From Actinomycetes bacterium (GTDB lineage: Bacteria; Actinomycetota; Acidimicrobiia; Acidimicrobiales; Acidimicrobiaceae): a stretch of 64,000 nucleotides of DNA. The stretch is from assembly GCA_021819205.1 (NCBI GenBank), contig JAKARV010000006.1, positions 21,506 through 85,505 of the forward strand. Direction: 5' to 3'. The notes beneath the pieces are model-generated. The model was not told the DNA's origin. It did not search any database and worked only from the letters and a program-made list of their open reading frames with translations. Shown one piece after another: positions 9,729 to 18,802 of the stretch (its first letter is position 1; every line of letters begins with the position of its first letter). A program made the position numbers and the translations under genes.

Positions 9729-11996
9729 ATGGCGACGCGCGCAACCGGGGGATCGCGCGGGCGCAGTCCGTCGCCGAGGCGGCCAACCTCGCGATCGAAA
9801 CCAGTCGCGAAAGGAGCATCCAAAGGGGGTAGCAAGGTGGCCGCCAAGTCCCGCGCAAGCGCCTCGGGAAAAGGGCAGCAAGAGCTGCACTGGAGTCGCG
9901 AGGCCTCCGGGCTGACCTGGGCGGTGCTCTCGCTCATGGCGCTCTTTGTCGCCTACTCCGGGCTTTTCGGGGGGCTGGGGAACGCCCTTCACCTGGCTGG
10001 CGAGGAGATCGCCGGACCCGCGGCGTGGACGGTTTACGTGGTCGCGAGCCTTGCCGGGCTCGCGGTGTTGCTGCGGTTCCAGGGACTCCCCCGGTGGCCG
10101 TGGAGCTACGCGGCGCTTTTGGAGTTTGCCGTGTGCACCTGGGTCGTCGTTGAGGAGGGGACCGTGCGCGCAAGGGGACTTGCGGAGCGCGGGCTGATCT
10201 CGGGGGTGGCGGGAAGGGCGCTTGTCGCGCTGGCCGGAACCTCCGGCACCCTGATCATTTTGGCGACCCTGGCGGTGGTGCTGGTCGCAGCGCTTGCCGG
10301 TGTGCGGGTGCAGACGCTTGCACCCCGAGTCGTTGCCTGGCTGCTTTCGGGCTCTTCCGAAAAGCCGGCAAGGCAAAGCGGGAAAAAACCGGTATCGGCT
10401 GATGTTTTCGAGCCGGCTGAGGGTCAAGAGGATGAGGCGCTCGCCTTCGAGTCACCGCCGGTGGAGCAGATCGTACTTCCGGCCGAGCCTACGCCGGTTT
10501 CACCGGCGGTCGCAGTCGAGGTCCACGAACCTCCAGCTTCCGTTCCCGGACCGGCCGGGAATCGTTGGCGGCTTCCAAAAACTTCGTTGCTGGGAAGAGG
10601 TACTCGAGCCCGGGTGGATCGGAACGGCCTGATCCGCAGGGGGCAGGTCCTCCAAGGTGCGCTCTCGTCCCACGGCGTCGCGGTGTCGGTCGTGGGGATG
10701 ACGGTCGGTCCAACCGTAACCCGCTACGAACTCGAGCTTGGTGAGGGGGTGAAGGTGGCCCGGGTACTCTCGCTCCAGCGGGACATCGCCTACGCCATGG
10801 CCGCAGCCGACGTCCGCATTCTTGCCCCGATACCAGGAAAGAGCGCTATCGGAGTGGAGGTTCCCAATCAGACGAGGGAGATCGTAACCCTTGGCGATGT
10901 CTTTGCCTCCAGCCAGATGGCCAGGGCGTCGAGGGTGCTCGACGTCCCGCTTGGGCAAGACATCGCCGGCGTTACCACCGTGCTCGATCTGGCAACCATG
11001 CCGCACGTGCTCATCGCCGGTTCAACCGGTTCGGGAAAGTCTTCCCTGATCAACTCGGTTCTGGTCGGCTTGCTGGTTCGCAACACCCCGCGCGACCTCC
11101 GGATGATTTTGGTCGACCCGAAGCGGGTCGAACTTAGCCAGTACTCCGGCCTTCCCCACCTCCTCACCCAGGTGGTGGTGGACCCGAAGAAGGCGGCGCA
11201 CGCCCTCAACTGGGCGGTCGCCGAGATGGAGCGCCGTTACGACATCCTCGCCAACTGGGGTGTCCGCGACATATCCGGCTACCGGCAGCTCCCGGCTGAC
11301 GCCGACTTCGGCGAGGAGGGGGCCCCGGAGGAGCTGCCCTACATCCTGGTGGTCGTCGACGAGCTCAACGATCTGATGATGGCGGCACCGCGCGACGTCG
11401 AGGATTCGATCTGCCGCATTGCCCAGAAGGCGAGAGCGGTCGGTATCCACCTGGTCCTCGCGACCCAGAGGCCATCGGTGGACGTCATCACCGGGGTGAT
11501 CAAGACCAACGTGCCATCGCGGATCGCGTTCGCGGTCGCCTCCCAGACCGACTCCAGGGTGATCCTGGACCAGCCGGGAGCGGAGAAGCTGGTCGGGCGG
11601 GGAGACATGCTGGTAGTAACTGCGGCCAGTTCGCAGGCCCACCGCCTCCAGGCGCCGTGGGTTGCCGAGACCGAGGTGGCCTCCGTAGTCGGTTTCTGGC
11701 GACGGCAGGGGACGCCAAGTTTTGTGGAAGAGCTGGAGAAGGCGGAGGAGTCGGCGCGTGGCCGGGAAGCTGGAGGTGATGATATCGACGAGCTGTTCGG
11801 GGCGGCGGCGAGGCTGGTCGTCGAGTCCGCCGCCGGTTCTACCTCGATGCTCCAGCGCCGGCTGAAGGTGGGGTTTGCCCGCGCCGGCCGGCTGATGGAC
11901 CTCCTCGAGGAGCACGGGATCGTCGGTCCACCCGAGGGTTCCAAGCAGCGCCAAGTTTTGATAACGCCGGACGAGCTCGACGAGATGGGCCTTTAG
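9729..11996 (+). CDS. ftsK: DNA translocase FtsK/SpoIIIE
   Basis: FtsK is the septal DNA pump that clears and resolves chromosomes at division. The 755-residue product has a basic N-terminal tail, about four hydrophobic membrane segments (roughly residues 54-200), a linker rich in Pro, Glu and Val, then the motor domain with Walker A GSTGSGKSS and Walker B ILVVVDELNDLMM. The ATQRPSVDVITG, IAFAVASQTDSR and GAEKLVGRGDML segments follow, and a C-terminal winged-helix gamma domain (LLQ-type motif MLQRRLKVGFARAGRLMDLL) that reads polar KOPS-like DNA sites. It starts one base after the rnj stop. Confidence 0.95.
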   Translation: MATRATGGSRGRSPSPRRPTSRSKPVAKGASKGGSKVAAKSRASASGKGQQELHWSREASGLTWAVLSLMALFVAYSGLFGGLGNALHLAGEEIAGPAAWTVYVVASLAGLAVLLRFQGLPRWPWSYAALLEFAVCTWVVVEEGTVRARGLAERGLISGVAGRALVALAGTSGTLIILATLAVVLVAALAGVRVQTLAPRVVAWLLSGSSEKPARQSGKKPVSADVFEPAEGQEDEALAFESPPVEQIVLPAEPTPVSPAVAVEVHEPPASVPGPAGNRWRLPKTSLLGRGTRARVDRNGLIRRGQVLQGALSSHGVAVSVVGMTVGPTVTRYELELGEGVKVARVLSLQRDIAYAMAAADVRILAPIPGKSAIGVEVPNQTREIVTLGDVFASSQMARASRVLDVPLGQDIAGVTTVLDLATMPHVLIAGSTGSGKSSLINSVLVGLLVRNTPRDLRMILVDPKRVELSQYSGLPHLLTQVVVDPKKAAHALNWAVAEMERRYDILANWGVRDISGYRQLPADADFGEEGAPEELPYILVVVDELNDLMMAAPRDVEDSICRIAQKARAVGIHLVLATQRPSVDVITGVIKTNVPSRIAFAVASQTDSRVILDQPGAEKLVGRGDMLVVTAASSQAHRLQAPWVAETEVASVVGFWRRQGTPSFVEELEKAEESARGREAGGDDIDELFGAAARLVVESAAGSTSMLQRRLKVGFARAGRLMDLLEEHGIVGPPEGSKQRQVLITPDELDEMGL

Positions 11997-12095
11997 CCGC
12001 CGCAGCCTTGCGATTAACCAACCCTTCATGCTTTCGATTAGCCGAGCCGGTATATTGGGGACTTCGCAGTTTCTTATTGGAGTTGGAGGCGTGGT

Positions 12096-13373
12096 ATGGC
12101 GGGTAAGGATCAGTGGGTCAAGCCGAGCAGCACGAGGGGGAGAAGGCGCGGAGGCGGCTCGGCGATCTTTGCCAGGAGGCTGGCGGTTGGCGCGCTGATC
12201 GTGGTGATCCTGATCGCGGCGCTAAGCGTGATTCAACTACTCCGGCCGGTACCCGCCCCCACCTTCAACTCCACGCTCTCGGCCACCGTGCTTCCAGGAC
12301 CGCGCCCGTCGATAGCGTGGCCAGCCCAGGGAGAGGCGGCGGCTGAGATCCTTGGGGTTGGAAGCCTTGGCCGCTCCGGCGGTTCCACGCCTACCCAGAT
12401 TGCTTCGGTCGCAAAGATGATGACCGCGCTGCTGGTGGTCCACGAGCACCCGCTGTCTCTGGGGCAAGGGGGCCCGACGTTGACCATGACCCAGCAGGAC
12501 TATCAGATCTATCTAGCGGACAAGAACGCCCAGGATTCGGTGATGGCGATTGCCCCTGGCGAGCGGCTCGACGAGTTCCAGCTCCTCGAGGCGCTGCTTA
12601 TTCCCTCCGCGGACAACATTGCAACTGTGCTCGCGAACTGGGACGCCGGCTCGGTCCCGGCATTCGTAGCCAAGATGAACGCCTACGCCGCCTCGCTTGG
12701 CCTCACTCACACCCACTACGGTGATCCAAGTGGCCTTACCCCCTCCACCACCTCCACCCCATCCAATCAGCTGCAGCTGGCGTCGCTGGTTCTGCAGAAC
12801 CCGGTGCTGGCGCAAATCGTCTCCGAAGCCCAGGCGACGCTTCCGGTGGCCGGCACGGTCTACAACGTCGACTACGCGCTTGGGCACGACAACATCGTCG
12901 GGGTCAAGACCGGTTCGATCTTGACCGGCAACTTCGTCATGGCGACGCAGCTTCCGGTGGGGTCGAGCGCGGCCTCCGCGCCGGGGACGGTAGGCGTCGG
13001 CGTCATTTTGGATCAGGGTGGCGTACAGCCCCTGATCACGGCGCTTGACGCTGGCAAGACCATGGCCAAGTCGATGCGGACGGTGGTGAGGCGGGTAACC
13101 GTAATCCGCAAGGGGGAGGTTGTTGGAGACCTGTCCGTTCCCGGCGGGAGTTCGGTGCCGGTCGTGGTCCGATCGTCGGTGAGCCTTCTTGGATGGGGTG
13201 GCCTTTCGGAGTCGCTGACCCCGGTCCTTGCCAAGCAGCTTTACGGCCTCAAGGCGGGTGCCAAAGTTGGGACTTTGACCGTCTCGGTCGGGCAGCAGGT
13301 GAAGGTCATCCCGCTCTTTGTGAGCGGGGCGATCGTCCACCCGTCGGTGATGTGGCGGCTCACCAACCTGTGA
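12096..13373 (+). CDS. Serine-type D-Ala-D-Ala carboxypeptidase (PBP5/DacA family, S11)
   Basis: Predicted to trim the terminal D-Ala from peptidoglycan stem peptides outside the membrane. The 425-residue product has a basic N-terminus and one membrane anchor at about residues 29-48. The penicillin-binding motifs are S-V-A-K at 104-107, SADN at 171-174 in the place of the usual SxN box, and K-T-G at 271-273. A C-terminal domain of about 100 residues resembles the PBP5 beta domain. The start follows GGAGTTGGAGG. The preceding 99 bases (11997-12095) hold a TATATT at 12051 that may be a -10 element, with no convincing -35. The thrB start overlaps its stop. Confidence 0.85.
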   Translation: MAGKDQWVKPSSTRGRRRGGGSAIFARRLAVGALIVVILIAALSVIQLLRPVPAPTFNSTLSATVLPGPRPSIAWPAQGEAAAEILGVGSLGRSGGSTPTQIASVAKMMTALLVVHEHPLSLGQGGPTLTMTQQDYQIYLADKNAQDSVMAIAPGERLDEFQLLEALLIPSADNIATVLANWDAGSVPAFVAKMNAYAASLGLTHTHYGDPSGLTPSTTSTPSNQLQLASLVLQNPVLAQIVSEAQATLPVAGTVYNVDYALGHDNIVGVKTGSILTGNFVMATQLPVGSSAASAPGTVGVGVILDQGGVQPLITALDAGKTMAKSMRTVVRRVTVIRKGEVVGDLSVPGGSSVPVVVRSSVSLLGWGGLSESLTPVLAKQLYGLKAGAKVGTLTVSVGQQVKVIPLFVSGAIVHPSVMWRLTNL

Positions 13374-14245
13374 TCTCCGAGTTCGGCTCGGTTCGGGTTC
13401 CGGCGTCGGCGGCCAACCTCGGTCCTGGCTTCGACACCCTTGCGGTGGCGCTTCCGCTCTACCTTACGGTCTCGGCCACTCCGGCGGCGCAGTTCGGCTT
13501 TCGCGGAAGCGGGGCGGGTGCGTCCGAGACGGTCGGCGAGGGGCACCTCGTCCACCGGCTGGTACTGGCCGCAGCCGGCACCGACAAGGTGAGCCTCAGC
13601 ATCGACTCGGAGATTCCTCTGGCGCGGGGTTTGGGTTCTTCTGGGGCGCTCGCTATCGGGGTGGCGGCGGCTTGCGGTCACCCCGATCCGCTGGCGGTGG
13701 CGCTGGAGTTCGAGGGGCACCCGGAGAACGTGGCTGCCTCTTACTACGGTGGGTTGGTGGCGGCGCTAATGGATGGCCAGCAGGTGGTGGTCCGGAAGAT
13801 TCCCGTCGATGTGGACCTCCGCTTCGTCGTGGTCATTCCCGAGGATCGACTCTCCACCAAGGCGGCGCGGCGCGCTTTGCCAACGGAGGTGCCCTTCGGC
13901 GATGCGGTGGCCACGATCTCGCGGGCTGTCCTGCTGTCTCAAAGCTTTTCCCGGCTGGAACTGCTCGCGCCGGTACTCTTCGAAGACTTGATCCACCAGC
14001 CTTACCGGGGCAAGATCTACCCGCTTGCCAGCACCTTGATGGGCGTGCTCGTCGACGCCGGTTGCATCGGGGCGTGCTGGTCGGGTGCCGGTTCGAGCTG
14101 CCTTGGCGTGGCGGCTGCCGCTGAAACGGCGGCGATCCGCTTGCGGGTGGAACGGAGCCTAGAGGCTCGGGGGGTGAAGGCGGCGGTTCTTGCCATGGCG
14201 CCGGACCTCGAGGGGATCAGGCGCTTTAGCGGCGCTCGGCCGTGA
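13370..14245 (+). CDS. thrB: Homoserine kinase (GHMP family)
   Basis: ThrB phosphorylates homoserine in threonine synthesis. From GTG 13370, whose last two bases are the TG of the upstream TGA stop, the product is 291 residues. It begins VRVPASAANLGPGFDTLAVAL, the homoserine kinase N-terminal signature. The GHMP ATP-binding loop is IPLARGLGSSGALAIGVAAA and the C-terminal motif is GACWSGAGSSCLGV. The longer open frame back to 13193 lies inside the carboxypeptidase gene and is not real. No hom or thrC gene is adjacent, which is unusual but not rare. Confidence 0.9.
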   Translation: MISEFGSVRVPASAANLGPGFDTLAVALPLYLTVSATPAAQFGFRGSGAGASETVGEGHLVHRLVLAAAGTDKVSLSIDSEIPLARGLGSSGALAIGVAAACGHPDPLAVALEFEGHPENVAASYYGGLVAALMDGQQVVVRKIPVDVDLRFVVVIPEDRLSTKAARRALPTEVPFGDAVATISRAVLLSQSFSRLELLAPVLFEDLIHQPYRGKIYPLASTLMGVLVDAGCIGACWSGAGSSCLGVAAAAETAAIRLRVERSLEARGVKAAVLAMAPDLEGIRRFSGARP

Positions 14246-14332
14246 TCGATCTTTGACCGGGCTGAGTACGGGAAGTTCTTTGGCGGATTTCGTGAAGACG
14301 CGGGTGGTATCACCCGATTAACATGGTCCCTA

Positions 14333-14896
14333 ATGTCAACCTCGGAGAACCTCACCACCTATGGGCCGAGCGCCCTGGCGACCCCGGCCAACGCGATCAC
14401 CCTGGTGAGGATCGGTTTGGCGCCAGTCCTGGTTATGATCTTGATCTCGGCGCCGGACTCGCTGATTCCGGTGTGGATGTGGATTGGGCTTGCGTTCAGC
14501 GACGGGGCTGACGGTTACATTGCACGGCGGCAGGGAGTTACCCGGTCCGGGGCGTTTCTCGACCCACTGGCCGATAAGCTGCTGGTCTTCTCGGCTTTTG
14601 CCGCGCTCTGGTTTTTGCATCGGGTAGCGGGAACCCCGATTTTGATCATGGGGGCACGCGAAATTGCGGTGAGCGTATATCGCACCCAGGTCCTCGCCTC
14701 GGGGCATAGCCTGCCCGCCCGGCTTCCGGGGAAGCTGAAGATGGTGCTGCAGATCTTGGTGATCGGGATGGCGCTGATTCCGGCGGTCGCGACCCACGAT
14801 GCAGCGCTGATCAACGTTACTGCTTGGGTCGCAACCGGAGTCGCTGTGGTGAGCGGTATCCAGTACTTTGTCGACTCCCGGAGCATAAAAGCGTAA
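14333..14896 (+). CDS. pgsA: CDP-diacylglycerol--glycerol-3-phosphate 3-phosphatidyltransferase
   Basis: PgsA makes phosphatidylglycerol phosphate from CDP-diacylglycerol and glycerol 3-phosphate in the membrane. The 187-residue protein carries the CDP-alcohol phosphatidyltransferase signature, seen as DGADGYIARRQ followed by SGAFLDPLADK (D-x2-D-G-x2-A-R-x8-G-x3-D-x3-D). Several hydrophobic helices surround it. Its position directly before cinA and recA is the standard actinobacterial/Gram-positive arrangement and supports PgsA over other family members. Confidence 0.9.
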   Translation: MSTSENLTTYGPSALATPANAITLVRIGLAPVLVMILISAPDSLIPVWMWIGLAFSDGADGYIARRQGVTRSGAFLDPLADKLLVFSAFAALWFLHRVAGTPILIMGAREIAVSVYRTQVLASGHSLPARLPGKLKMVLQILVIGMALIPAVATHDAALINVTAWVATGVAVVSGIQYFVDSRSIKA

Positions 14897-14898
14897 CC

Positions 14899-16164
14899 GT
14901 GAGGGTCGCGGTCGTAGCCATCGGCACCGAGCTGCTGTTGGGACAGATAGTCGACACCAACTCGGCAACCATCGGGAGGGCTCTCGCCGAGCGGGGGATG
15001 AGCAGTCATCTCCAGATAAAGGTCGGCGACAACCACGCCCGGATCGTAGCGGCGCTCCGGCAGGCGCTAGAGTCGGCTGACGCGGTGATCACCTGTGGGG
15101 GGTTGGGACCGACCCAAGACGACATCACCCGGGAGGCGATCGCTGAGGTGGCGGCTAGGCCCCTGCTCCGCGACGAGGCTATGGCAACCCGGATCGAGCA
15201 GTTGTTCTCCGGTCGAGGCCTGCGCATGCCGGAGAACAACTACCGGCAGGCGATGGTGCCCGATGGGGCGGCGGTTATCGTGCAGCGGAAGGGTACGGCT
15301 CCCGGCTTGGTGGTTCCTGTTGGAGAGAAGGTGATCATCGCCCTCCCCGGCGTGCCATACGAGCTCGAGGATATGCTTCCGGAGGTGCTTGCCGAGTTGG
15401 TCCGGCGCTCCGGCGAGGAGGGGGTGATCCGGTCGCGGATCGTACGGACCTGGGGGCTAGGCGAATCGCGGTTGGCGGAGATGGTCACCCCGAGGTTGGA
15501 GGCCGTAGAGGGCTCGAACGTGACTCTCGCCTTCCTGGCTTCGGGCATCGAGGGAATCAAGGTCAGGGTGACGGTGAGGGCGGGAAGCGATTTTGAGGCC
15601 GCCAGCTACCTCGACCGCGAGGAGGGCGAGCTGCGGGCGATTCTCGGCGACTACGTCTTTGGCGTCGACGAGGTCTCTCTGGAGAAGTGTCTTGCCGGCC
15701 TACTGGAGCGTGGCGGGCTGCGTCTAGCGGTTGCGGAGTCGTTGACCGGCGGGATGCTCGCCAGCCGGTTGGTCGGGGTCCCGGGGGCCTCCTCGTGGTT
15801 TCGGGGAGGGGTGGTCAGCTACGCAAACGAGGTGAAGCGGGAGCTCCTCGGGGTTGGGGCGCCCAGCGTGGTATCCGAGGCTGCGGCCGCGGAGATGGCC
15901 CTGGGCGCGGCGAGGGTGTTGGGTGCCGAGGTCGGCATCGCAACCACCGGCGTGGCCGGACCGGAGTCGCTCGAGGGGCGTGAACGCGGGGTGGTGTGCA
16001 TCGGGGTTGCGATCGGCCAAGCGGTAGGCGCGAGAGAGGTCAAGCTGCTGGGGGACCGGGAGCGGGTGCGCACCTACGCGACTGCGACCGCCATCGATCT
16101 CGCCCGGCTGACGCTCGAGGGCTCCAGCCGGGGTATCGCTCTCGACGCTCCAGCCGGGGTTTAA
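14899..16164 (+). CDS. cinA: CinA: competence/damage-inducible protein, nicotinamide-nucleotide amidase
   Basis: CinA has an N-terminal MoCF-like (COG1058, ADP-ribose pyrophosphatase) domain, seen as AVVAIGTELLLGQIVDTNSA and ITCGGLGPTQDDITREA. A C-terminal PncC-type NMN deamidase domain shows AVAESLTGGMLASRLVGVPGAS, GGVVSYANEVK and TTGVAGPE. GTG 14899, two bases after the pgsA stop, is the sensible start (421 residues); the open frame upstream lies inside pgsA. It is followed by recA after 93 bases. Role is probably pyridine nucleotide recycling. Confidence 0.93.
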   Translation: MRVAVVAIGTELLLGQIVDTNSATIGRALAERGMSSHLQIKVGDNHARIVAALRQALESADAVITCGGLGPTQDDITREAIAEVAARPLLRDEAMATRIEQLFSGRGLRMPENNYRQAMVPDGAAVIVQRKGTAPGLVVPVGEKVIIALPGVPYELEDMLPEVLAELVRRSGEEGVIRSRIVRTWGLGESRLAEMVTPRLEAVEGSNVTLAFLASGIEGIKVRVTVRAGSDFEAASYLDREEGELRAILGDYVFGVDEVSLEKCLAGLLERGGLRLAVAESLTGGMLASRLVGVPGASSWFRGGVVSYANEVKRELLGVGAPSVVSEAAAAEMALGAARVLGAEVGIATTGVAGPESLEGRERGVVCIGVAIGQAVGAREVKLLGDRERVRTYATATAIDLARLTLEGSSRGIALDAPAGV

Positions 16165-16183
16165 CCAGCTGCTCGGCGAACAG

Positions 16184-16199
16184 TAGAGCAAATGTTCGA
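16184..16199. promoter_or_regulatory. Candidate LexA (SOS) box upstream of recA
   Basis: The sequence TAGAGCAAATGTTCGA lies about 60 bases before the recA start. It matches the actinobacterial/Bacillus LexA consensus TCGAAC-N4-GTTCGA at 10 of 12 fixed positions. Its place before recA is what the SOS model predicts. No lexA gene is in the window. Confidence 0.6.
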
Positions 16200-16257
16200 A
16201 TTGTCTTAGCGTTGCGCTAGTCTTGGGGTGAAGTAGACATCGCGTTGGGAGGTTCAG

Positions 16258-17301
16258 GTGGAGCGGGATAAGGCCTTGGATTTGGCGATCTCTCAGATCG
16301 AGAAGCAGTTCGGCAAGGGTTCAATCATGCGGATGGGCGAGAATCCGCAGATGGCCATCGAGTCAATCTCAACCGGCGCGATGGCGCTTGATTTGGCACT
16401 TGGCGTTGGGGGGCTCCCTCGGGGGAGGGTCGTGGAGGTGTTCGGTCCGGAGAGCTCCGGAAAGTCCACCCTTGCACTCCACGTTGTGGCGGAGGCGCAG
16501 CGCAGCGGTGGCAACTGCGCCTATATCGACGCCGAGCATGCGCTCGATCCAGTGTACGCCCAGGCGATCGGGGTCGATATCGACTCCTTGCTGATCAGCC
16601 AGCCCGACTACGGGGAGCAGGCGCTGGAGATCGCCGACGTTTTGATCCGCTCGGGGTCGCTGGACGTGGTGGTGGTCGACTCGGTGGCCGCCTTGACTCC
16701 CAGGGCGGAGATCGAGGGGGATATCGGCGACTCCCACGTCGGCCTGCAGGCGCGGCTCATGTCGCAGGCGATGCGGAGGCTCACCGCGAACCTGAGCCGC
16801 ACCAACACGCTCGCTATCTTCATAAACCAGCTGCGAGAGAAGATCGGAGTGATGTACGGCTCTCCCGAGGTGACGCCGGGTGGCAGGGCTTTGAAGTTTT
16901 ACTCTTCGGTGCGCATCGACATCCGCAAGGTCGAGATCATCAAGGATGGGGCGGAGATGGTCGGATCAAGGACCCGGGTGAAGGTGGTGAAGAACAAGTG
17001 CGCCCCCCCCTTCCGGCAGGCGGAGTTCGACATCATGTACGGGAAGGGGATCTCCCGCGAGGGGTCGGTCCTCGATGTTGGGGTGGAGATGGGCTTGATA
17101 AAGAAGTCGGGCTCCTGGTACACCTACGACGGGGAGCAGCTGGGCCAGGGCCGCGAGAACGTTAAGACCTTTCTTTTTGCGAACCCGCAGCTGATGGCGG
17201 AGCTGGACATGAAGATCCGCGAGAAGGTGAAGGGTGCCGCCAGCGACGGATTGACCCATGGGATGGGACCGGCGGAGGACGAGGCGTTCCTGGAGAGCTA
17301 G
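16258..17301 (+). CDS. recA: Recombinase A
   Basis: RecA forms the ATP-dependent filament on single-stranded DNA for homologous pairing and triggers LexA self-cleavage. The 347-residue product starts at GTG. It has Walker [10 protein letters not shown], the MAW-like [19 protein letters not shown] segment, Walker [11 protein letters not shown], the L1/L2 loops ([45 protein letters not shown]) and the usual C-terminal domain. No intein is present. A likely SOS box precedes it, and miaB, not recX, follows directly. Confidence 0.98.
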   Translation: MERDKALDLAISQIEKQFGKGSIMRMGENPQMAIESISTGAMALDLALGVGGLPRGRVVEVFGPESSGKSTLALHVVAEAQRSGGNCAYIDAEHALDPVYAQAIGVDIDSLLISQPDYGEQALEIADVLIRSGSLDVVVVDSVAALTPRAEIEGDIGDSHVGLQARLMSQAMRRLTANLSRTNTLAIFINQLREKIGVMYGSPEVTPGGRALKFYSSVRIDIRKVEIIKDGAEMVGSRTRVKVVKNKCAPPFRQAEFDIMYGKGISREGSVLDVGVEMGLIKKSGSWYTYDGEQLGQGRENVKTFLFANPQLMAELDMKIREKVKGAASDGLTHGMGPAEDEAFLES

Positions 17302-17343
17302 CCGCAGCAATTGTGGCCGCTTGCCGCCGGTAGACTTGCTCCG

Positions 17344-18798
17344 GTGAGCGATCGCTACTACATCAAGACCTTTGGGTGCCAGATGAACGAGAACGACTCC
17401 GAGCGAATCGCGCAGCTGCTTGAAGGCCAGGGGCTGGAGCCGGCGCTCGATCTTGAAGCGGCGGACGTAGTCGTCTTCAACACCTGCACCATCCGCGAGA
17501 ACGCCGACAACAAGTTCTACGGCCGGGTGAACCAGCTCCGTGAGCTGAAGCGGTCCCGCCCGGAACTCCGGATCGTTGTCGCGGGCTGCCTCGCGCAAGG
17601 CGAGCGGGAGGCTATCTTTAGGCGCGCGCCCCACGTTGACGTGGTGGTGGGCACCCATGCGCTCGGCAGGCTGCCGGAGTTGCTTGCCCAGGCGGACGGG
17701 GCGCGCCAGTTCATCGCGGTGGAGGAGACGGAGGAGGTTGGGGATCCGTTCGACGAACTGGGGGCAAAGCGCGATGGCGGTGCCAACGCCTGGGTCACGA
17801 TTCAAACCGGGTGCGACAACTCCTGCGCTTTTTGCATCGTCCCCCAGGTGCGCGGGCCGGAACGGTCGCGGCCGTTTGCGGCGATCGTTGACGAGGTGGC
17901 GTCGCTGGTGGCAGCCGGGGTCTCCGAGGTGACCTTGCTTGGGCAGAACGTCAACTCCTACGGGCGCGATCTTACCAGGCGGCTGCGGGCCGTTGACGGC
18001 GAAGGCGAGTGGACGGAGGTCGTCGGGGCTTCCTACCTTGGAGACGCCCCGATCATGCGGATCCGGCCGCTGTTTCCGGAGCTGTTGAGGGCGGTGGGAT
18101 CGGTTCCCGGGGTGCGGAGGGTGCGCTTCACCTCTCCACACCCCAAGGACATGCGCGAGACCACCTTTCGGGCGATGGCGGAGACCTCCACGGTCTGCGA
18201 GAGCCTTCACTTTCCGCTCCAGTCGGGGAGCGACCGGGTGCTCTCCGCCATGCACCGGGGGTACACCGCCGAGCGATTTCTCGAACGGCTCGCGCTCGCC
18301 CGCTCGATAGTTCCGGATCTGGCGGTCACCACGGACATCATCGTTGGCTTTCCCGGCGAGACCGAAGATGAGTTCGAAGAGACGCTCGCGGTTACCGCGG
18401 CGGCTGGCTTCGACTCCGCGTACACCTTCATCTACTCCCCACGCCCCGGAACCGAGGCGTCCGCTTTGGTTGATCGCTTTCTCCATCCGGTCGTCGTCCA
18501 GGAGCGCTTTGAGCGCCTCAAGGCGGTGGTGGAGCGGAGCGCCCTTATCAAACACCAGGAGCGGGTGGGCAGGGTCGAGGAGGTCTTGATCGAGGGGGTG
18601 AGCAAGCGCGACTCGCAGACGGCGACCGGGAGGACTCGCCAGAACAAGCTCGTTCACCTTTCCGGCGTCGATGGTGCCGCTTTGGCGGGCAGCTACGTTG
18701 ATGTCGAGGTAACTGCGGCGCGTCCCCACTATCTTCTCGGCCGCCTTGCCGGCGGTGTCGAGCTGCCGCTTCAAGCCGCCGACTCAATCTCGGCGTAG
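17344..18798 (+). CDS. miaB: tRNA-2-methylthio-N6-dimethylallyladenosine synthase MiaB
   Basis: MiaB is a radical SAM methylthiotransferase acting on i6A37 of tRNA. The N-terminal UPF0004 domain carries the auxiliary-cluster cysteines in FGCQMNENDSE, NTCTIRENAD and VAGCLAQGE. The radical SAM motif is C-x3-C-x2-C in GCDNSCAFCIVPQVRG, and a TRAM domain ends the protein. The conserved P-R-PGTEA segment (YSPRPGTEAS) is present. A roughly 25-residue insertion follows the NVNSYGRDL segment, as in actinobacterial members. GTG 17344 gives the standard N-terminus; TTG 17311 would add 11 residues. Confidence 0.93.
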   Translation: MSDRYYIKTFGCQMNENDSERIAQLLEGQGLEPALDLEAADVVVFNTCTIRENADNKFYGRVNQLRELKRSRPELRIVVAGCLAQGEREAIFRRAPHVDVVVGTHALGRLPELLAQADGARQFIAVEETEEVGDPFDELGAKRDGGANAWVTIQTGCDNSCAFCIVPQVRGPERSRPFAAIVDEVASLVAAGVSEVTLLGQNVNSYGRDLTRRLRAVDGEGEWTEVVGASYLGDAPIMRIRPLFPELLRAVGSVPGVRRVRFTSPHPKDMRETTFRAMAETSTVCESLHFPLQSGSDRVLSAMHRGYTAERFLERLALARSIVPDLAVTTDIIVGFPGETEDEFEETLAVTAAAGFDSAYTFIYSPRPGTEASALVDRFLHPVVVQERFERLKAVVERSALIKHQERVGRVEEVLIEGVSKRDSQTATGRTRQNKLVHLSGVDGAALAGSYVDVEVTAARPHYLLGRLAGGVELPLQAADSISA

Positions 18799-18802
18799 CC
18801 GC

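Noticed and set aside
13193..13369. N-terminal extension of the homoserine kinase frame
   Set aside because: It overlaps the carboxypeptidase coding region, and the conserved kinase N-terminus starts at GTG 13370.
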